Shown one piece after another: positions 34,019-42,958 of a stretch of DNA of 64,000 bases. The position numbers and the translations under genes were made by a program. Numbering within the stretch: the stretch's first letter is position 1; each line of letters starts with the position of its first letter. The stretch comes from Bacillus sp. NEB1478 (lineage in GTDB: Bacteria > Bacillota > Bacilli > Bacillales > Fictibacillaceae). A model generated the notes under the pieces. It searched no databases. It had not been told where the DNA came from and was given only the letters and a program-made list of their open reading frames with translations. The stretch is taken from contig NZ_CP134049.1 in assembly GCF_031582965.1 (NCBI RefSeq), positions 2,480,001 through 2,544,000 on the forward strand. Reading direction: 5' to 3'.

Positions 34019-34651
34019 CTATTCACACTCATCACCTTCGCAAAACTCCATTTTTTCATCCCGTACCGCACCTCGCAACGCTCGTTCGATGTTAGCTTGC
34101 GGATGGAGTCCTTTTAATACACGGTCACCGATACACATGGTTGGAACCGCGGTGATATCACCTTCTTCACTCGCCATTCGTAAATATTCTTCTCTTTCGC
34201 TGCGAAATTCACGCGAATGGAGGGATTCTTCAAATGCTCTTCCGTCCATTCCAACTTCTTCAGCAATATTTCGGAGTACTTCTATCGTTCCGATATCTTT
34301 TCCTTCTTGATAAAAACTAGTAAATACTCGGTGAGCATATTCTTTTTCTTTACCATGTCTTTTTGAAAACAATAAGCCTTCATGTGCATAATGAGTATGT
34401 GGCTGTGGTGAAACATCTGGCAAAATCATTTCTACACCCAATTTTTTTGCAAGTGGTAATACAGATTCATACCATGATCTTTGAATATAGCTGCCTTCTG
34501 GTTTTAAAGTTTCTTGCGGATAAGGGTGCAGTTCAAAAGGTATCCATTCGATCGTTACATCTTTTCCCTCAATTGCCTTCAATAGAGGTGTTTCTGCTAA
34601 AAAACAATACGGACAAACGAAGTCTGAATAAACTTTAATGGGTATTGGCAT
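34019..34651 (-). CDS. DsbA-family (FrnE-like) oxidoreductase
   Basis: 210 residues, thioredoxin fold with the active site VCPYCF near residue 15 and the cis-Pro in ITAVPTM near 170. No signal peptide is present, so it is cytoplasmic, as for the FrnE/2-hydroxychromene-isomerase-like group. It probably reduces or rearranges disulfides or polyketide-type substrates; the true substrate is unknown. GGAAGGA precedes ATG 34651. A short acidic C-terminal tail includes an extra Cys. Confidence 0.88.
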   Translation of the reverse strand: MPIPIKVYSDFVCPYCFLAETPLLKAIEGKDVTIEWIPFELHPYPQETLKPEGSYIQRSWYESVLPLAKKLGVEMILPDVSPQPHTHYAHEGLLFSKRHGKEKEYAHRVFTSFYQEGKDIGTIEVLRNIAEEVGMDGRAFEESLHSREFRSEREEYLRMASEEGDITAVPTMCIGDRVLKGLHPQANIERALRGAVRDEKMEFCEGDECE

Positions 34652-34822
34652 GATTCTTCATCCTTCCTTCTATCATCTCTATCTCTTATTTTTCTCCAAT
34701 TTCCGACAACAACCTCTATTCACATTTTTCATTCCGTGATATATTTAGAAAGGCTTTATGTCATACATACCATATATAGATTTTTCTTTAATACATATTG
34801 ATTTGATATTTGAAATGAAGCG

Positions 34823-35075
34823 GTTCAGCATTTCTTGTCCAGCTTCACCGGCTAAAAGCTCGAGGTCGCACCGTTTTTACGCTTAACACAAAAAGCGTGT
34901 TTACACTCTAAAACTTGTACGCTTGTCGCTTTTGAACGAGCCGGTTCAGCATTTCTTGTCCAGCTTCAACAGCCAGACACTCGAGGTCACATCTCTCCTT
35001 CCTAGGATACAAAAAGCGTATCCGTTGTCAGGAGATTATGTGCTTGTCGTGTCCTAACGGCTGGTTCAGCATTTC
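34823..35075. repeat. 120-bp tandem repeat before the deoxynucleoside kinase
   Basis: GGTTCAGCATTTCTTGTCCA starts at 34823 and 34943, and GGTTCAGCATTTC again at 35063, so there are two full units of exactly 120 bases plus the start of a third. Each contains CTCGAGGTC and an inverted pair around AAAAAGCGT. No open frame. The gap 34652-34822 before it is AT-rich with no recognised feature. Confidence 0.9.
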
Positions 35076-35093
35076 ATTTTAGGAGGATACACT

Positions 35094-35762
35094 GTGATTT
35101 TAATGGCAGGTATGATCGGTACTGGTAAAACAACATACGCTGAGTTTTTGAGCCGTGAGCTTGAAAGCGAAATTTATTATGAAAGCGTCGTTGATAACCC
35201 TATTTTACCCGATTATTACAAAAACCCGAAGCGATGGGCTTTCCCGCTTCAGATTTACTTTTTAAACACACGCTTTAAAACGATTCGTCAAGCGCGTTCA
35301 AATCCAGACAATGTTCTGGATCGCAGCTTATATGAAGATTTAATTTTTGCAGAGCTTAATTTCGACTCCGGCAATATGACTCAGCTTGAATTTGATACGT
35401 ACAAAGACTTGCTTGAAACGATGATGAACGAAATCGATAAAACGCCAAAGTCACGTGCTGATTTATTGATTTATCTAGATAGTGATCTAGACACTGTACT
35501 TGAACGAATCACACAAAGAGGACGTTCATATGAACAAGTTGATGAAAATCCCGAGCTTTTGGCATATTATAAAACTCTCCATGGCAAATATAAGGAATGG
35601 ATCAAGGCTTATGACAAGACACCAGTTCTTATCATTGAAAGTAAAGAGTACAACATTTTTGATGAAAAAGATCAAGAAAAGATACTTTCACTAGTAAAAG
35701 GTGAACTTAACCGTCTCGATTCATTGGAAGAACAGCCTGCTCTTATGAATGAAACACGATAA
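35094..35762 (+). CDS. Deoxynucleoside (dAdo/dCyd) kinase
   Basis: 222 residues of the dNK family. The P-loop is MAGMIGTGKTTYAEFLS, ERS-type DRSLYEDLIF binds the substrate, and the lid Arg region is RITQRGRSYEQ. B. subtilis has Dck (deoxyadenosine/deoxycytidine) and Dgk (deoxyguanosine), usually adjacent; only one is present here and the sequence favours Dck. It phosphorylates salvaged deoxynucleosides in the cytoplasm. The start is GTG 35094 with AGGAGG. It follows a 120-bp tandem repeat, whose last partial unit ends 11 bases before the binding site. Confidence 0.88.
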   Translation: MILMAGMIGTGKTTYAEFLSRELESEIYYESVVDNPILPDYYKNPKRWAFPLQIYFLNTRFKTIRQARSNPDNVLDRSLYEDLIFAELNFDSGNMTQLEFDTYKDLLETMMNEIDKTPKSRADLLIYLDSDLDTVLERITQRGRSYEQVDENPELLAYYKTLHGKYKEWIKAYDKTPVLIIESKEYNIFDEKDQEKILSLVKGELNRLDSLEEQPALMNETR

Positions 35763-35798
35763 AGTTACAAAAACTAAAGGACAAACATGATTTAAGGA

Positions 35799-36023
35799 GT
35801 GAGTGTCATTTTCCCACTGCTGACTATTCTTTTTGTCCTTATTCTTGGAGCTGGTCTTATATGGACATTTCAGCTCGCAAAAAAACAAAAGACGTATACG
35901 AAAGATGAAGTAAACCCAGCGGTTACACGGCATACCGTATTATTCAATCCAGTTTTCCTGACTTACGTTGCGTTTAGTGTAATCGTTACAGTGATCATTT
36001 ATATCGCGTTCTTTGTTTATTAA
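35799..36023 (+). CDS. Two-helix membrane protein, unusual start region
   Basis: About 74 residues with two membrane helices (about 5-25 and 53-73) and a basic loop (AKKQKTYTK). Not recognised. The start is odd: AAGGAG overlaps the only in-frame GTG (35799), and the codon at ideal spacing eight bases later is ATT (35808). Either translation begins at GTG with poor spacing or at the rare ATT, as in infC. It follows the kinase gene by 36 bases. Confidence 0.65.
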   Translation: MSVIFPLLTILFVLILGAGLIWTFQLAKKQKTYTKDEVNPAVTRHTVLFNPVFLTYVAFSVIVTVIIYIAFFVY

Positions 36024-36025
36024 TT

Positions 36026-36066
36026 AAAAAAAGGCCAGGAGATTATTCAGTCTCAGGCCTTTTTTC
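36026..36066. terminator. Convergent bidirectional terminator
   Basis: AAAAAAGGCCAGGAGA and TCTCAGGCCTTTTTT arms; overlaps the end of the minus-strand gene. Confidence 0.85.
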
Positions 36067-36375
36067 TTTGTTCCAAATACTCATTGTTTCTATAAATTTT
36101 CTTGTCTCGTCTTGTCCCAAATCATGAATGATTTCGTATGCTTCTCTTAGTTTTTGATCATACCGGTCATTATCAGGATCATCAGAATAAGGGACATACG
36201 GTACATGCGTTCTTACAAACGTGTCTGCTGAAGCACTGTCTACTTCCTCAAACTTTTGAGCGAGTTTCCGGATATCTTCGTCTGATGCTGAGATTTCAAA
36301 CTGAAATGTGGAAGCAGTTTTAATTGGAAGGATTTCTCCGCTTTCCACGTTCACATAATAAGGTCTTTTCTCCAA
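36043..36375 (-). CDS. Conserved-looking small soluble protein
   Basis: 110 residues, no membrane segment. It begins (M)EKRPYYVNVESGEIL and is acidic, with a YVPYSDDPDNDRYD stretch in the middle. I do not recognise it. The start is TTG 36375, eight bases after AGGAGG; a GTG three codons up overlaps that site. It follows the corA gene by 57 bases on the opposite side of a terminator shared with its convergent neighbour. Confidence 0.7.
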   Translation of the reverse strand: MEKRPYYVNVESGEILPIKTASTFQFEISASDEDIRKLAQKFEEVDSASADTFVRTHVPYVPYSDDPDNDRYDQKLREAYEIIHDLGQDETRKFIETMSIWNKEKRPETE

Positions 36376-36431
36376 GTGAAGCACCTCCTTTATGAATAGC
36401 TTTTCGCGATATTGCGCTTTTTATGTAAATG

Positions 36432-37367
36432 TCACCACCATCTTTTTTTCTTAAAATAACTCATGATCAAAACAGCCAGAGAAAAACAAAGGGTTAAAAC
36501 ATAAAAATAGCCGTATCTCCATCTCAATTCTGGTATATATTCAAAATTCATACCGTATAAACCAGCGATAAAAGTAAGTGGTACAAAAACGGCACTGACA
36601 AGGGTCAGTGTCTTCATAATACGGTTCATATGATCTGATTTTAATGACATTTGAAGATCCAGGACACCTTTTAAATTTTCCTTATAGCTGTCAAATGCAG
36701 CTGTTACTCTCGAAAAAGATGAAAGCAAATCTTTGAAATAAAAACCTGATTCTTCGTTTGCAAATTCAAAATCATCATGTCCCATCTTTTGAATGACGAA
36801 CTCCTCAGCCTCTACATACTGCCTCAGGTTATGTAATTTGCTTTTCCATCGATAAACGTTATGTCCGATTTCTCTTTTCATAGGATCAACAAACACTTGT
36901 TTTTCCAAATCTAAAAATTCATCAGAAAGTTTATCAACGACTTCTAAATACGAATCAACGATATCCCTCATCACATAATAAAGAATATAACTGACATGCT
37001 CCATGTGCTCCGGATTCTCTAAAAAATCTGTTACGAGTTTTTTTCTAAAAGGGAGAACTTTCTCAGACATTGCGATTACATATTGATCCCCGATAAGCAA
37101 GTTGATCCTAATCGGTTTAAAATCTTCTGTATCCAAATAAAAAGTGGAAACAACTACATGACTCGCATAAATATTAATCTTTGGGTGATCTGAAAACGCG
37201 GAGAACGCTTGGCTAGCCAGAGGATGAATCTCCATCTTTTGCAGAACTTCATCCTTTTGCATCTCTTCAGGGGAATTATAAAACATCAATAGAGTTTCAT
37301 CAGAATTTGGAAAGTTAAAATGATCATTTTTAGCTGTGCTATTCGATGATTTCGTATACTTTAGCAT
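36432..37367 (-). CDS. corA: CorA-family magnesium/cobalt transporter
   Basis: 311 residues. The long helical cytoplasmic domain fills residues 1-250. Two C-terminal membrane helices flank the signature YGMNFEYIPEL, whose GMN triad is the family's ion filter, and the protein ends in a basic tail (KKKRWW). It forms a pentameric channel for Mg2+ and other divalent ions. AGGAGA precedes ATG 37367. MgtE at 12-13 kb is a second Mg2+ route; no riboswitch is seen at either. Confidence 0.93.
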   Translation of the reverse strand: MLKYTKSSNSTAKNDHFNFPNSDETLLMFYNSPEEMQKDEVLQKMEIHPLASQAFSAFSDHPKINIYASHVVVSTFYLDTEDFKPIRINLLIGDQYVIAMSEKVLPFRKKLVTDFLENPEHMEHVSYILYYVMRDIVDSYLEVVDKLSDEFLDLEKQVFVDPMKREIGHNVYRWKSKLHNLRQYVEAEEFVIQKMGHDDFEFANEESGFYFKDLLSSFSRVTAAFDSYKENLKGVLDLQMSLKSDHMNRIMKTLTLVSAVFVPLTFIAGLYGMNFEYIPELRWRYGYFYVLTLCFSLAVLIMSYFKKKRWW

Positions 37368-37451
37368 GTTAATCTCCTGTGTATGCCATTTTCATCATTG
37401 TCCCCTTTTCATTGAATTTACATAACAGCTGGAAAGAAATACGGCCAAATA

Positions 37452-37482
37452 AGAATATGAGAAACGATTTGAACAAATATTA
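37452..37482 (+). promoter_or_regulatory. Candidate forespore (sigma-G) promoter of sspH
   Basis: AGAATA (37452-37457), 18 bases, AATATTA (37476-37482), near the sigma-G pattern TGAATA / CATATTA. Confidence 0.4.
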
Positions 37483-37515
37483 TATTTGCTGTCATGTAGT
37501 TTGGAGGTGAGATAT

Positions 37516-37695
37516 TTGGACGCACAAAGAGCACAAGAAATATGTTCTTCATCAGAAATGGCAAACGTTACTTGTAATGGTGAGCAAATCTACATTGAGC
37601 ATGTGGATCAAGAAACAGGAAAAGCGACAATCCATTCCCTTAATAATCCGGAGCAGAAGCAAAGTGTTGATGTTTCAAGCTTAAACGAACAGTAA
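37516..37695 (+). CDS. sspH: Small acid-soluble spore protein H
   Basis: 59 residues, the usual length. It begins (M)DAQRAQEICSSSEMANVTCNG and ends DVSSLNEQ, matching the H-type minor SASP family. These proteins are made in the forespore and bind or pack in the spore core. The start is TTG 37516 with GGAGG upstream, the same start as in other Bacilli. Two Cys here are unusual for a SASP. It is strong evidence for an endospore former. Confidence 0.93.
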   Translation: MDAQRAQEICSSSEMANVTCNGEQIYIEHVDQETGKATIHSLNNPEQKQSVDVSSLNEQ

Positions 37696-37701
37696 GAATA
37701 A

Positions 37702-37733
37702 TGACCCTTTATTATCCGTGGATTAAAGGGTCA
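37702..37733. terminator. Bidirectional terminator between sspH and the cupin gene
   Basis: TGACCCTTTA and TAAAGGGTCA arms with a 12-base loop; overlaps the cupin stop region. Confidence 0.75.
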
Positions 37734-38097
37734 CATAACTTATCGTTTTTACTTTTTTTACTACAACCCTGTCTCCATGTGACGGGGGTGTTGAAGTTAC
37801 TAGAAATTCAACGGAATGCTTACTTTCGTTTCTGATTTGATGAGGTATGCCTGGGGGGATCTCGATTCCTTCGTTAGCTTTTAATACATATTCTTCTCCT
37901 TCACGTTCTACAATAGCTTCTCCGTTTAGAATGAAGAAAAATTGCTTGGAAAAAACATGATAGTGCCTGACTTCAGATGTTTGGGGAGGCATTTTTTCAT
38001 GAATGATACTCATGTCATCCCTCTTGAGAAGAAACCATCCATCGCAAGCATCTCCCCATTGATAATGTTCAGCATTCTCAGTGCTAATTTTTGACAT
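37723..38097 (-). CDS. Cupin-domain protein
   Basis: 124 residues and one cupin barrel. The metal-binding His/Glu pattern is in VRHYHVFSKQFFFILNGEA (HxH then Gln/Glu), followed by the second motif in IPPGIPHQIRN. Substrate is unknown; many single-domain cupins are sugar epimerases, dioxygenases or ligand sensors. ATG 38097 has GGAGG five bases upstream. It is 11 bases after the DUF1992 gene, in one operon. Confidence 0.85.
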   Translation of the reverse strand: MSKISTENAEHYQWGDACDGWFLLKRDDMSIIHEKMPPQTSEVRHYHVFSKQFFFILNGEAIVEREGEEYVLKANEGIEIPPGIPHQIRNESKHSVEFLVTSTPPSHGDRVVVKKVKTISYVTL

Positions 38098-38108
38098 TGG
38101 CCCTCCGT

Positions 38109-38531
38109 TTATCTGTTCAAAACATCTTCCAGTTTCACCTTCATACGCTGTGCTGTAGGCGGACATGACAGGTTGTGCTGAAATACTTTTTGATTAATCA
38201 CTTCTACCGTCTTTTTTATGTTGTACTCCACTGTGTATGATTTTAGTTCTTCTTTTAATACGTCTATCTCTTTGCCTAGTTTCACCCAATTCGGCAAAAT
38301 ATTATTATCTTTCATCACTTTTTGAAGACGTTTCTCAGGATTGTATTGAAGATCCATGTCAATGTTGAGTGGTTTACCCAATCCTTCTAAGTCATCAAAA
38401 GCCCCTTCTTTTCGAGCACGATTCACAATTGCTGTAATATGATCTTCGTAGAAAAAACCGGTTGTCTGCTCGTCCTTCATTAAAATTTCACGTTTTTGTA
38501 ATTCTTTATTAATTGATGGTTTTTTGCTCAT
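38109..38531 (-). CDS. DUF1992 (DnaJ-like C28) protein
   Basis: 140 residues. The DUF1992 hallmark AFDDLEGLGKPLNID is at residues ~44-58, followed by a basic helical region. In eukaryotes the domain belongs to DNAJC28; the bacterial role is unknown. GGAGG precedes ATG 38531. It heads a two-gene operon with the cupin-domain protein. Confidence 0.85.
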   Translation of the reverse strand: MSKKPSINKELQKREILMKDEQTTGFFYEDHITAIVNRARKEGAFDDLEGLGKPLNIDMDLQYNPEKRLQKVMKDNNILPNWVKLGKEIDVLKEELKSYTVEYNIKKTVEVINQKVFQHNLSCPPTAQRMKVKLEDVLNR

Positions 38532-38637
38532 ATCAAAAACCTCCAGGAATATTTTTACTTCTTACTTACTAATTTATGCAAGACAGACATTTTCCCTCGT
38601 GTTAAATATGGCAAATTTATAACAGAAATGCGACAGA

Positions 38638-38766
38638 TTAAGAAATCGTTAAATCCGATTTTGATTGATTCTGCTTTATGATAAGAGGAAGCATGAAAAT
38701 ATGTACGGCGACCAGCATTACCATCGATCCCCCCATAACAAAAAAGCGTCCTGGCAGCATTGACAA
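38638..38766 (-). CDS. 42-residue membrane protein
   Basis: TTG 38766 lies nine bases after AGGAGA. The protein (MSMLPGRFFVMGGSMVM...) forms one membrane helix from ~8 to 30 and has a polar tail. An overlapping 24-codon frame from an upstream ATG is less likely. Not recognised; it sits alone between the DUF1992 gene and the siderophore importer. Confidence 0.55.
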   Translation of the reverse strand: MSMLPGRFFVMGGSMVMLVAVHIFMLPLIIKQNQSKSDLTIS

Positions 38767-38927
38767 ATGAAAATCTCTCCTGACAGATTCATAATTTATC
38801 CTTCCTCTAAGGGTTATCTCATACTAACTCTATTATAAGAAAAATAGGGTAAGGAAACGATCATTAGTTGAAGGATTTTTTCGAATAAAAAAAGAGGAAA
38901 CGATTATCGCTTCCTCCTCCAAATCAT

Positions 38928-39893
38928 TTATTTTTCTAAAAAGAACTTCTCAAGATCATCAAGCATCAAGTTAGCTGCTTTTACACCGCCAGCAGTATTC
39001 CAAACAGCGTCATCTACTTTGTGCGCATTATTTGATTTTACGACTTCTAAGTTCTTCCAAAGCGGGTTATTCGTCCATTCTTTTTCTGTGTCTGTTGCTT
39101 TCCCATCTCCTGCTTCATATGTGAAGTAGAACAGAACATCACCATTCATATCAGGTATACGCTCTTGGGTTACTTCTTCAGCGAAATCAGGTTTATTTTG
39201 GTCAGCAGGTCTTGCAAATCCGATCTGCTTTAAAATAACACCAGAGAATGAATCTTGGTGATAGATTCTTGTTTTACCAGGCATAAAACGGACCATGGAT
39301 ACTTTTTTGTTAAGCTGGTCGCCTGCTTCTTTCTTGAAGTCTTCGATACGCTGATCGAACGCAGCCAATACTTCCTTGCCTTTTTCTTCTTTATTTAATG
39401 CTTTTGCATATAGTTCAAAGTTAACTTTCCAGTCACCGCGAAGATCTTCTGCGAAAACGGTTGGTGCGATTTTGTTTAGTTCATCGTATTGCTTTTCTTG
39501 ACGCATCTTGTTACCGATAATCAAATCAGGCTTTAGTGCAGCGATTTTCTCAACATTAACCGCGCTTTCGTCTCCAACCACTTCAACACCCTTCATGTCG
39601 TCTTTAATGTGGTCATACCAAGGGTCACCTAGCCAAGATTTAACTGCACCGACTGGCTTTACTCCTAAAGCTAATACAGCCTCTGTTCCTTCGTTTGTTA
39701 ACACAACTACTCGTTTGTTGCTCTTCACTTCAGTTGTTCCCATTGCGTGTTTTACTTTATAAGAAGAATCTGATCCAGATGATTCTTTACCTTCTTGTGT
39801 TTTATCCTTGCCGCCGCATGCTGCTAAAGCAAGCATAAGTGATAATACTGCAGCAAACGCAAGCAATTTGTATGTAATCTTTTTCATTCTCAA
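38928..39893 (-). CDS. Ferric-siderophore binding lipoprotein
   Basis: 321 residues. The lipoprotein signal peptide ends in LALAACGGKDK. The rest is a class III binding-protein fold with the FhuD/FepB pattern: VVVLTNEGTEAVLALGVKPVG, LKPDLIIGNK, and a C-terminal LDDLEKFFL. It captures an iron-siderophore complex outside the membrane and hands it to the FecCD permeases. The siderophore is unknown. It is transcribed divergently from the permease operon, with a Fur box at its start site. Confidence 0.92.
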   Translation of the reverse strand: MRMKKITYKLLAFAAVLSLMLALAACGGKDKTQEGKESSGSDSSYKVKHAMGTTEVKSNKRVVVLTNEGTEAVLALGVKPVGAVKSWLGDPWYDHIKDDMKGVEVVGDESAVNVEKIAALKPDLIIGNKMRQEKQYDELNKIAPTVFAEDLRGDWKVNFELYAKALNKEEKGKEVLAAFDQRIEDFKKEAGDQLNKKVSMVRFMPGKTRIYHQDSFSGVILKQIGFARPADQNKPDFAEEVTQERIPDMNGDVLFYFTYEAGDGKATDTEKEWTNNPLWKNLEVVKSNNAHKVDDAVWNTAGGVKAANLMLDDLEKFFLEK

Positions 39894-39920
39894 TTCTCTC
39901 CCCTTTTTCGTATGTGTAAA

Positions 39921-40054
39921 TGATAATGAGAATCAATTACAATACGTATCATAATACGGGATGTATCCGTTGTCAACAATTAATTGATAATGATTTTCAA
40001 AGTCATTGACAGATGCTTTAGAAACTCTTAAACTGTAATTGAGAATAACTTTCA
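39921..40054. promoter_or_regulatory. Divergent promoters with three Fur boxes
   Basis: Minus promoter: TTGTCA-complement TTGACA (39971-39976), 17 bases, TATGAT (39948-39953). Plus promoter: TTGACA (40006-40011), 17 bases, TAAACT (40029-40034). Fur boxes of the TGATAATGATTATCA type: TGATAATGAGAATCA (39921-39935), TGATAATGATTTTCA (39985-39999) and TGAGAATAACTTTCA (40040-40054). One lies at each start site and one between, so both arms should be shut off by Fe-Fur. Confidence 0.88.
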
Positions 40055-40072
40055 TTATTAAAAGAGGCTGCA

Positions 40073-41083
40073 ATGAACGGTATATTACATGGAAACAAAT
40101 TAAAGACTGCAGGATTGATAGTCGGAATCGTTTTTACTTTTATCATCCTGGTACTAAGTGTCATTTTGGGATACACAGACACTTCCTTATCAACAGCTAT
40201 TGATGCTTATACAGCTTTTAACGGTTCTAATGAACAGTTAATTATTAAAATTTCACGTGTTCCCCGAGCACTTGTAGGTATGGCAGTAGGGATGAGCATA
40301 GGCATTGCCGGAGTCCTGATGCAGGCATTAACGCGAAATCCGATTGCCTCTCCTGATATTTTCGGAGTCAATGCGGGTGCAGGATTTTTTATCGTATTTG
40401 GCGTTACTTTCCTGGGGATATCTTCCATACAGGAATTCATGTGGATCGGATTTTTGGGTGCAGCCGTTGCCTCTGGGATGGCTTATGTACTGGGTTCTGC
40501 CGGAAAAGGCGGTTTAACACCCGTTAAGTTAACGCTTGCTGGAGCAGTTATGGCCGCATTATTCGCTTCTCTAACGCAAGGTATGCTTGTAACGAATGAG
40601 AAAGCTCTGGATGAAGTATTGTTTTGGCTGGCAGGATCGGTTGAAGGCCGAAAACTTTCGATGCTGATAACAGTCATGCCTGCTCTTCTAACAGCATGGA
40701 TTGTCTCTATTCTTCTTTCACGCCAGTTAAACGCGTTTGCATTAGGAGAAGATGTTGCGGTCAGTTTGGGGCAAAAAACAGTATTGTTTAAGTTTCTTGC
40801 TGCACTTATGGTCATTTTGCTTGCTGGCGGATCAGTTGCGATTGCAGGACCTATTAGTTTCATAGGTATCGTCGTTCCCCATTTTGCTAGATACTTAGTT
40901 GGAAACGACCATAGATGGATTGTTCCATTCTCTGCGTTAATAGGCGGGATCATGCTAGTTGCTGCCGACATAGGTGCCCGATATATCATTATGCCTGAAG
41001 AAGCCCCCGTCGGAGTTGTAACCGCACTGATCGGGACACCATTCTTTATCTACATTGTTCGTAAAGGAATATTTCAAAAATGA
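40073..41083 (+). CDS. FecCD-family siderophore permease, subunit 1
   Basis: 336 residues and about nine to ten membrane helices. FecCD hallmarks: RVPRALVGMAVGMSIGIAGV, RNPIASPDIFGVNAGAGF and, near the C-terminus, FIGIVVPHFARYLVGNDHR, the loop that contacts the ATPase. It forms the channel with the next gene product. GAGG precedes ATG 40073, just after a Fur box. It is first in the permease operon. Confidence 0.93.
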   Translation: MNGILHGNKLKTAGLIVGIVFTFIILVLSVILGYTDTSLSTAIDAYTAFNGSNEQLIIKISRVPRALVGMAVGMSIGIAGVLMQALTRNPIASPDIFGVNAGAGFFIVFGVTFLGISSIQEFMWIGFLGAAVASGMAYVLGSAGKGGLTPVKLTLAGAVMAALFASLTQGMLVTNEKALDEVLFWLAGSVEGRKLSMLITVMPALLTAWIVSILLSRQLNAFALGEDVAVSLGQKTVLFKFLAALMVILLAGGSVAIAGPISFIGIVVPHFARYLVGNDHRWIVPFSALIGGIMLVAADIGARYIIMPEEAPVGVVTALIGTPFFIYIVRKGIFQK

Positions 41084-42123
41084 GAAAGTATTGGGTCATT
41101 CAACAGAAGTCATTTTCTTACTTAATTGATAAAAAAACCACTTTTGCAATTATCATTTTAGCGCTGATCGCATTAGTTTCAATGTTAGTCAGTATCGGGG
41201 TCGGCGAATTATATATCGCCCCATGGGATGTTTTCTCAGCCCTTTTCGGATACGGATTGGATATGAATCAGCTGATTATTACTGAATTCAGGCTGCCAAG
41301 AGTAATCGTTGCTTTTATTGCAGGTGCGTCACTTGCTCTCTCTGGCGCTATCCTGCAAGGTGTGATCAGGAATCCTTTAGCCTCCCCTGATATGATTGGA
41401 ATTACTGGTGGAGCAGGATTTGCTGCTGTTACGTTTTTAACGATGTTTAGTGATGACAGCAACAACTTGTTAATAAGTATTAATTATTTACCTGTTTTCG
41501 CATTTGCCGGAGCAACGATCGTCGCTTTCTTAATATACGGTCTCGCTTGGAAAAATGGTGTGACCCCGATCCGTCTCATTTTAATCGGGATCGGTGTTAT
41601 GGCGCTCTTTCAAGCACTTACAACACTAATGATGTTAATGGGTCCCATTTATAGAGCCAGTCAAGCAACGATCTGGCTGACGGGTACCGTCTACGGTACT
41701 TCGTGGAAAGAAGTAAAAGCGATCCTTCCTTGGTTTATCGCCATGCTGCCATTACTTGTACTGCTCGTTCGCCGTCTGAACATCCAAGGATTCGGTGATG
41801 ACCTTACAACGGGAGCAGGAATAAAAGTTCACCGTGAACGTTTTCTGTTGCTCATGGTTTGCACAGCATTAGCTGGATCCGCCGTTGCTTTTGCCGGCGC
41901 TATCGGATTTGTCGGTCTGATTGGACCTCATATCGCGAGAAGGATTACAGGTTCATCATTCGGCGGTCTCTTCCCCGCATCTGCTTTTATTGGCGGAACA
42001 ATGGTCGTATTAGCAGACTTAGCTGGAAGAACTCTTTTTTCACCATTAGAAGTGCCGGCTGGCGTATTTACAGCAGCAATCGGCGCACCATACTTTATTT
42101 ATTTATTATTTAGAAATCAATAA
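41080..42123 (+). CDS. FecCD-family siderophore permease, subunit 2
   Basis: 347 residues, homologous to the previous subunit: FRLPRVIVAFIAGASLALSGA, RNPLASPDMIGITGGAGF and FVGLIGPHIARRITG. ATG 41080 overlaps the previous stop codon by four bases (ATGA), so the two subunits are translated in step. The heterodimer forms the inner-membrane-type pore for the iron-siderophore. Confidence 0.93.
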   Translation: MRKYWVIQQKSFSYLIDKKTTFAIIILALIALVSMLVSIGVGELYIAPWDVFSALFGYGLDMNQLIITEFRLPRVIVAFIAGASLALSGAILQGVIRNPLASPDMIGITGGAGFAAVTFLTMFSDDSNNLLISINYLPVFAFAGATIVAFLIYGLAWKNGVTPIRLILIGIGVMALFQALTTLMMLMGPIYRASQATIWLTGTVYGTSWKEVKAILPWFIAMLPLLVLLVRRLNIQGFGDDLTTGAGIKVHRERFLLLMVCTALAGSAVAFAGAIGFVGLIGPHIARRITGSSFGGLFPASAFIGGTMVVLADLAGRTLFSPLEVPAGVFTAAIGAPYFIYLLFRNQ

Positions 42124-42139
42124 CAGGAGTGGATGACAG

Positions 42140-42958
42140 ATGACCGTTTTAAAAACTTCAGATCTGACGTTAGCTTATGGGAAAGAACCTATCATTGACG
42201 AATTAAATTTACAAATACCAAAAGGAAAAATAACTGTCTTTATCGGAAGCAACGGCTGCGGTAAATCCACCCTGTTACGGTCAATGGCACGTCTCTTAAG
42301 TCCTAGATCAGGCAATGTTCTCTTAAACGGAAAAGATATTGCTAAGCGCTCGACGAAACAAGTTGCTAAAGAGCTTGCCATCCTGCCACAAGGACCAGTT
42401 GCTCCTGAGGGATTAACAGTTCTGCAGCTTGTAAAACAAGGCCGTTTTCCTTATCAGTCTTGGTTGCATCAATGGTCACCAGAAGATGAACGAGCTGTGA
42501 TGGACGCACTTAGAGCGACAAATTTGATTCCGTTTATGGAAAAGCCGGTTGATTCTTTGTCCGGCGGCCAAAGACAAAGAGCATGGATTGCCATGACACT
42601 TGCTCAAGGAACGGAAACGATCCTACTAGATGAACCTACTACTTATTTAGATATGACACATCAGATTGAAATTCTTGATTTATTATTTGAGTTAAATGAG
42701 CGTGAAAAGCGTACAATAGTGATGGTTCTCCATGATTTAAATCTGGCATGCCGCTATGCACATCATATTGTAGCCATTCAGGATAAATCGGTTTATGCAC
42801 AAGGTGCTCCCGAAGAAATTTTGACAGAAAAGCTAGTTGAAGATGTATTTCAAATGCCTTGTTCAGTGATTCCAGATCCTGTATTCGGCACACCAATGTG
42901 TATCCCATTTGGAAAGGGTCGTGTTGTTCGACATGTCAATACTCCTCAGTACGCCTAA
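42140..42958 (+). CDS. Siderophore ABC transporter ATPase
   Basis: 272 residues. Walker A is GSNGCGKST, the signature [10 protein letters not shown], Walker [14 protein letters not shown], then [14 protein letters not shown] with the switch His. It is of the FepC/FhuC class that powers siderophore uptake. AGGAG precedes ATG 42140. The end of the gene overlaps the FhuF-like gene. Confidence 0.94.
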   Translation: MTVLKTSDLTLAYGKEPIIDELNLQIPKGKITVFIGSNGCGKSTLLRSMARLLSPRSGNVLLNGKDIAKRSTKQVAKELAILPQGPVAPEGLTVLQLVKQGRFPYQSWLHQWSPEDERAVMDALRATNLIPFMEKPVDSLSGGQRQRAWIAMTLAQGTETILLDEPTTYLDMTHQIEILDLLFELNEREKRTIVMVLHDLNLACRYAHHIVAIQDKSVYAQGAPEEILTEKLVEDVFQMPCSVIPDPVFGTPMCIPFGKGRVVRHVNTPQYA

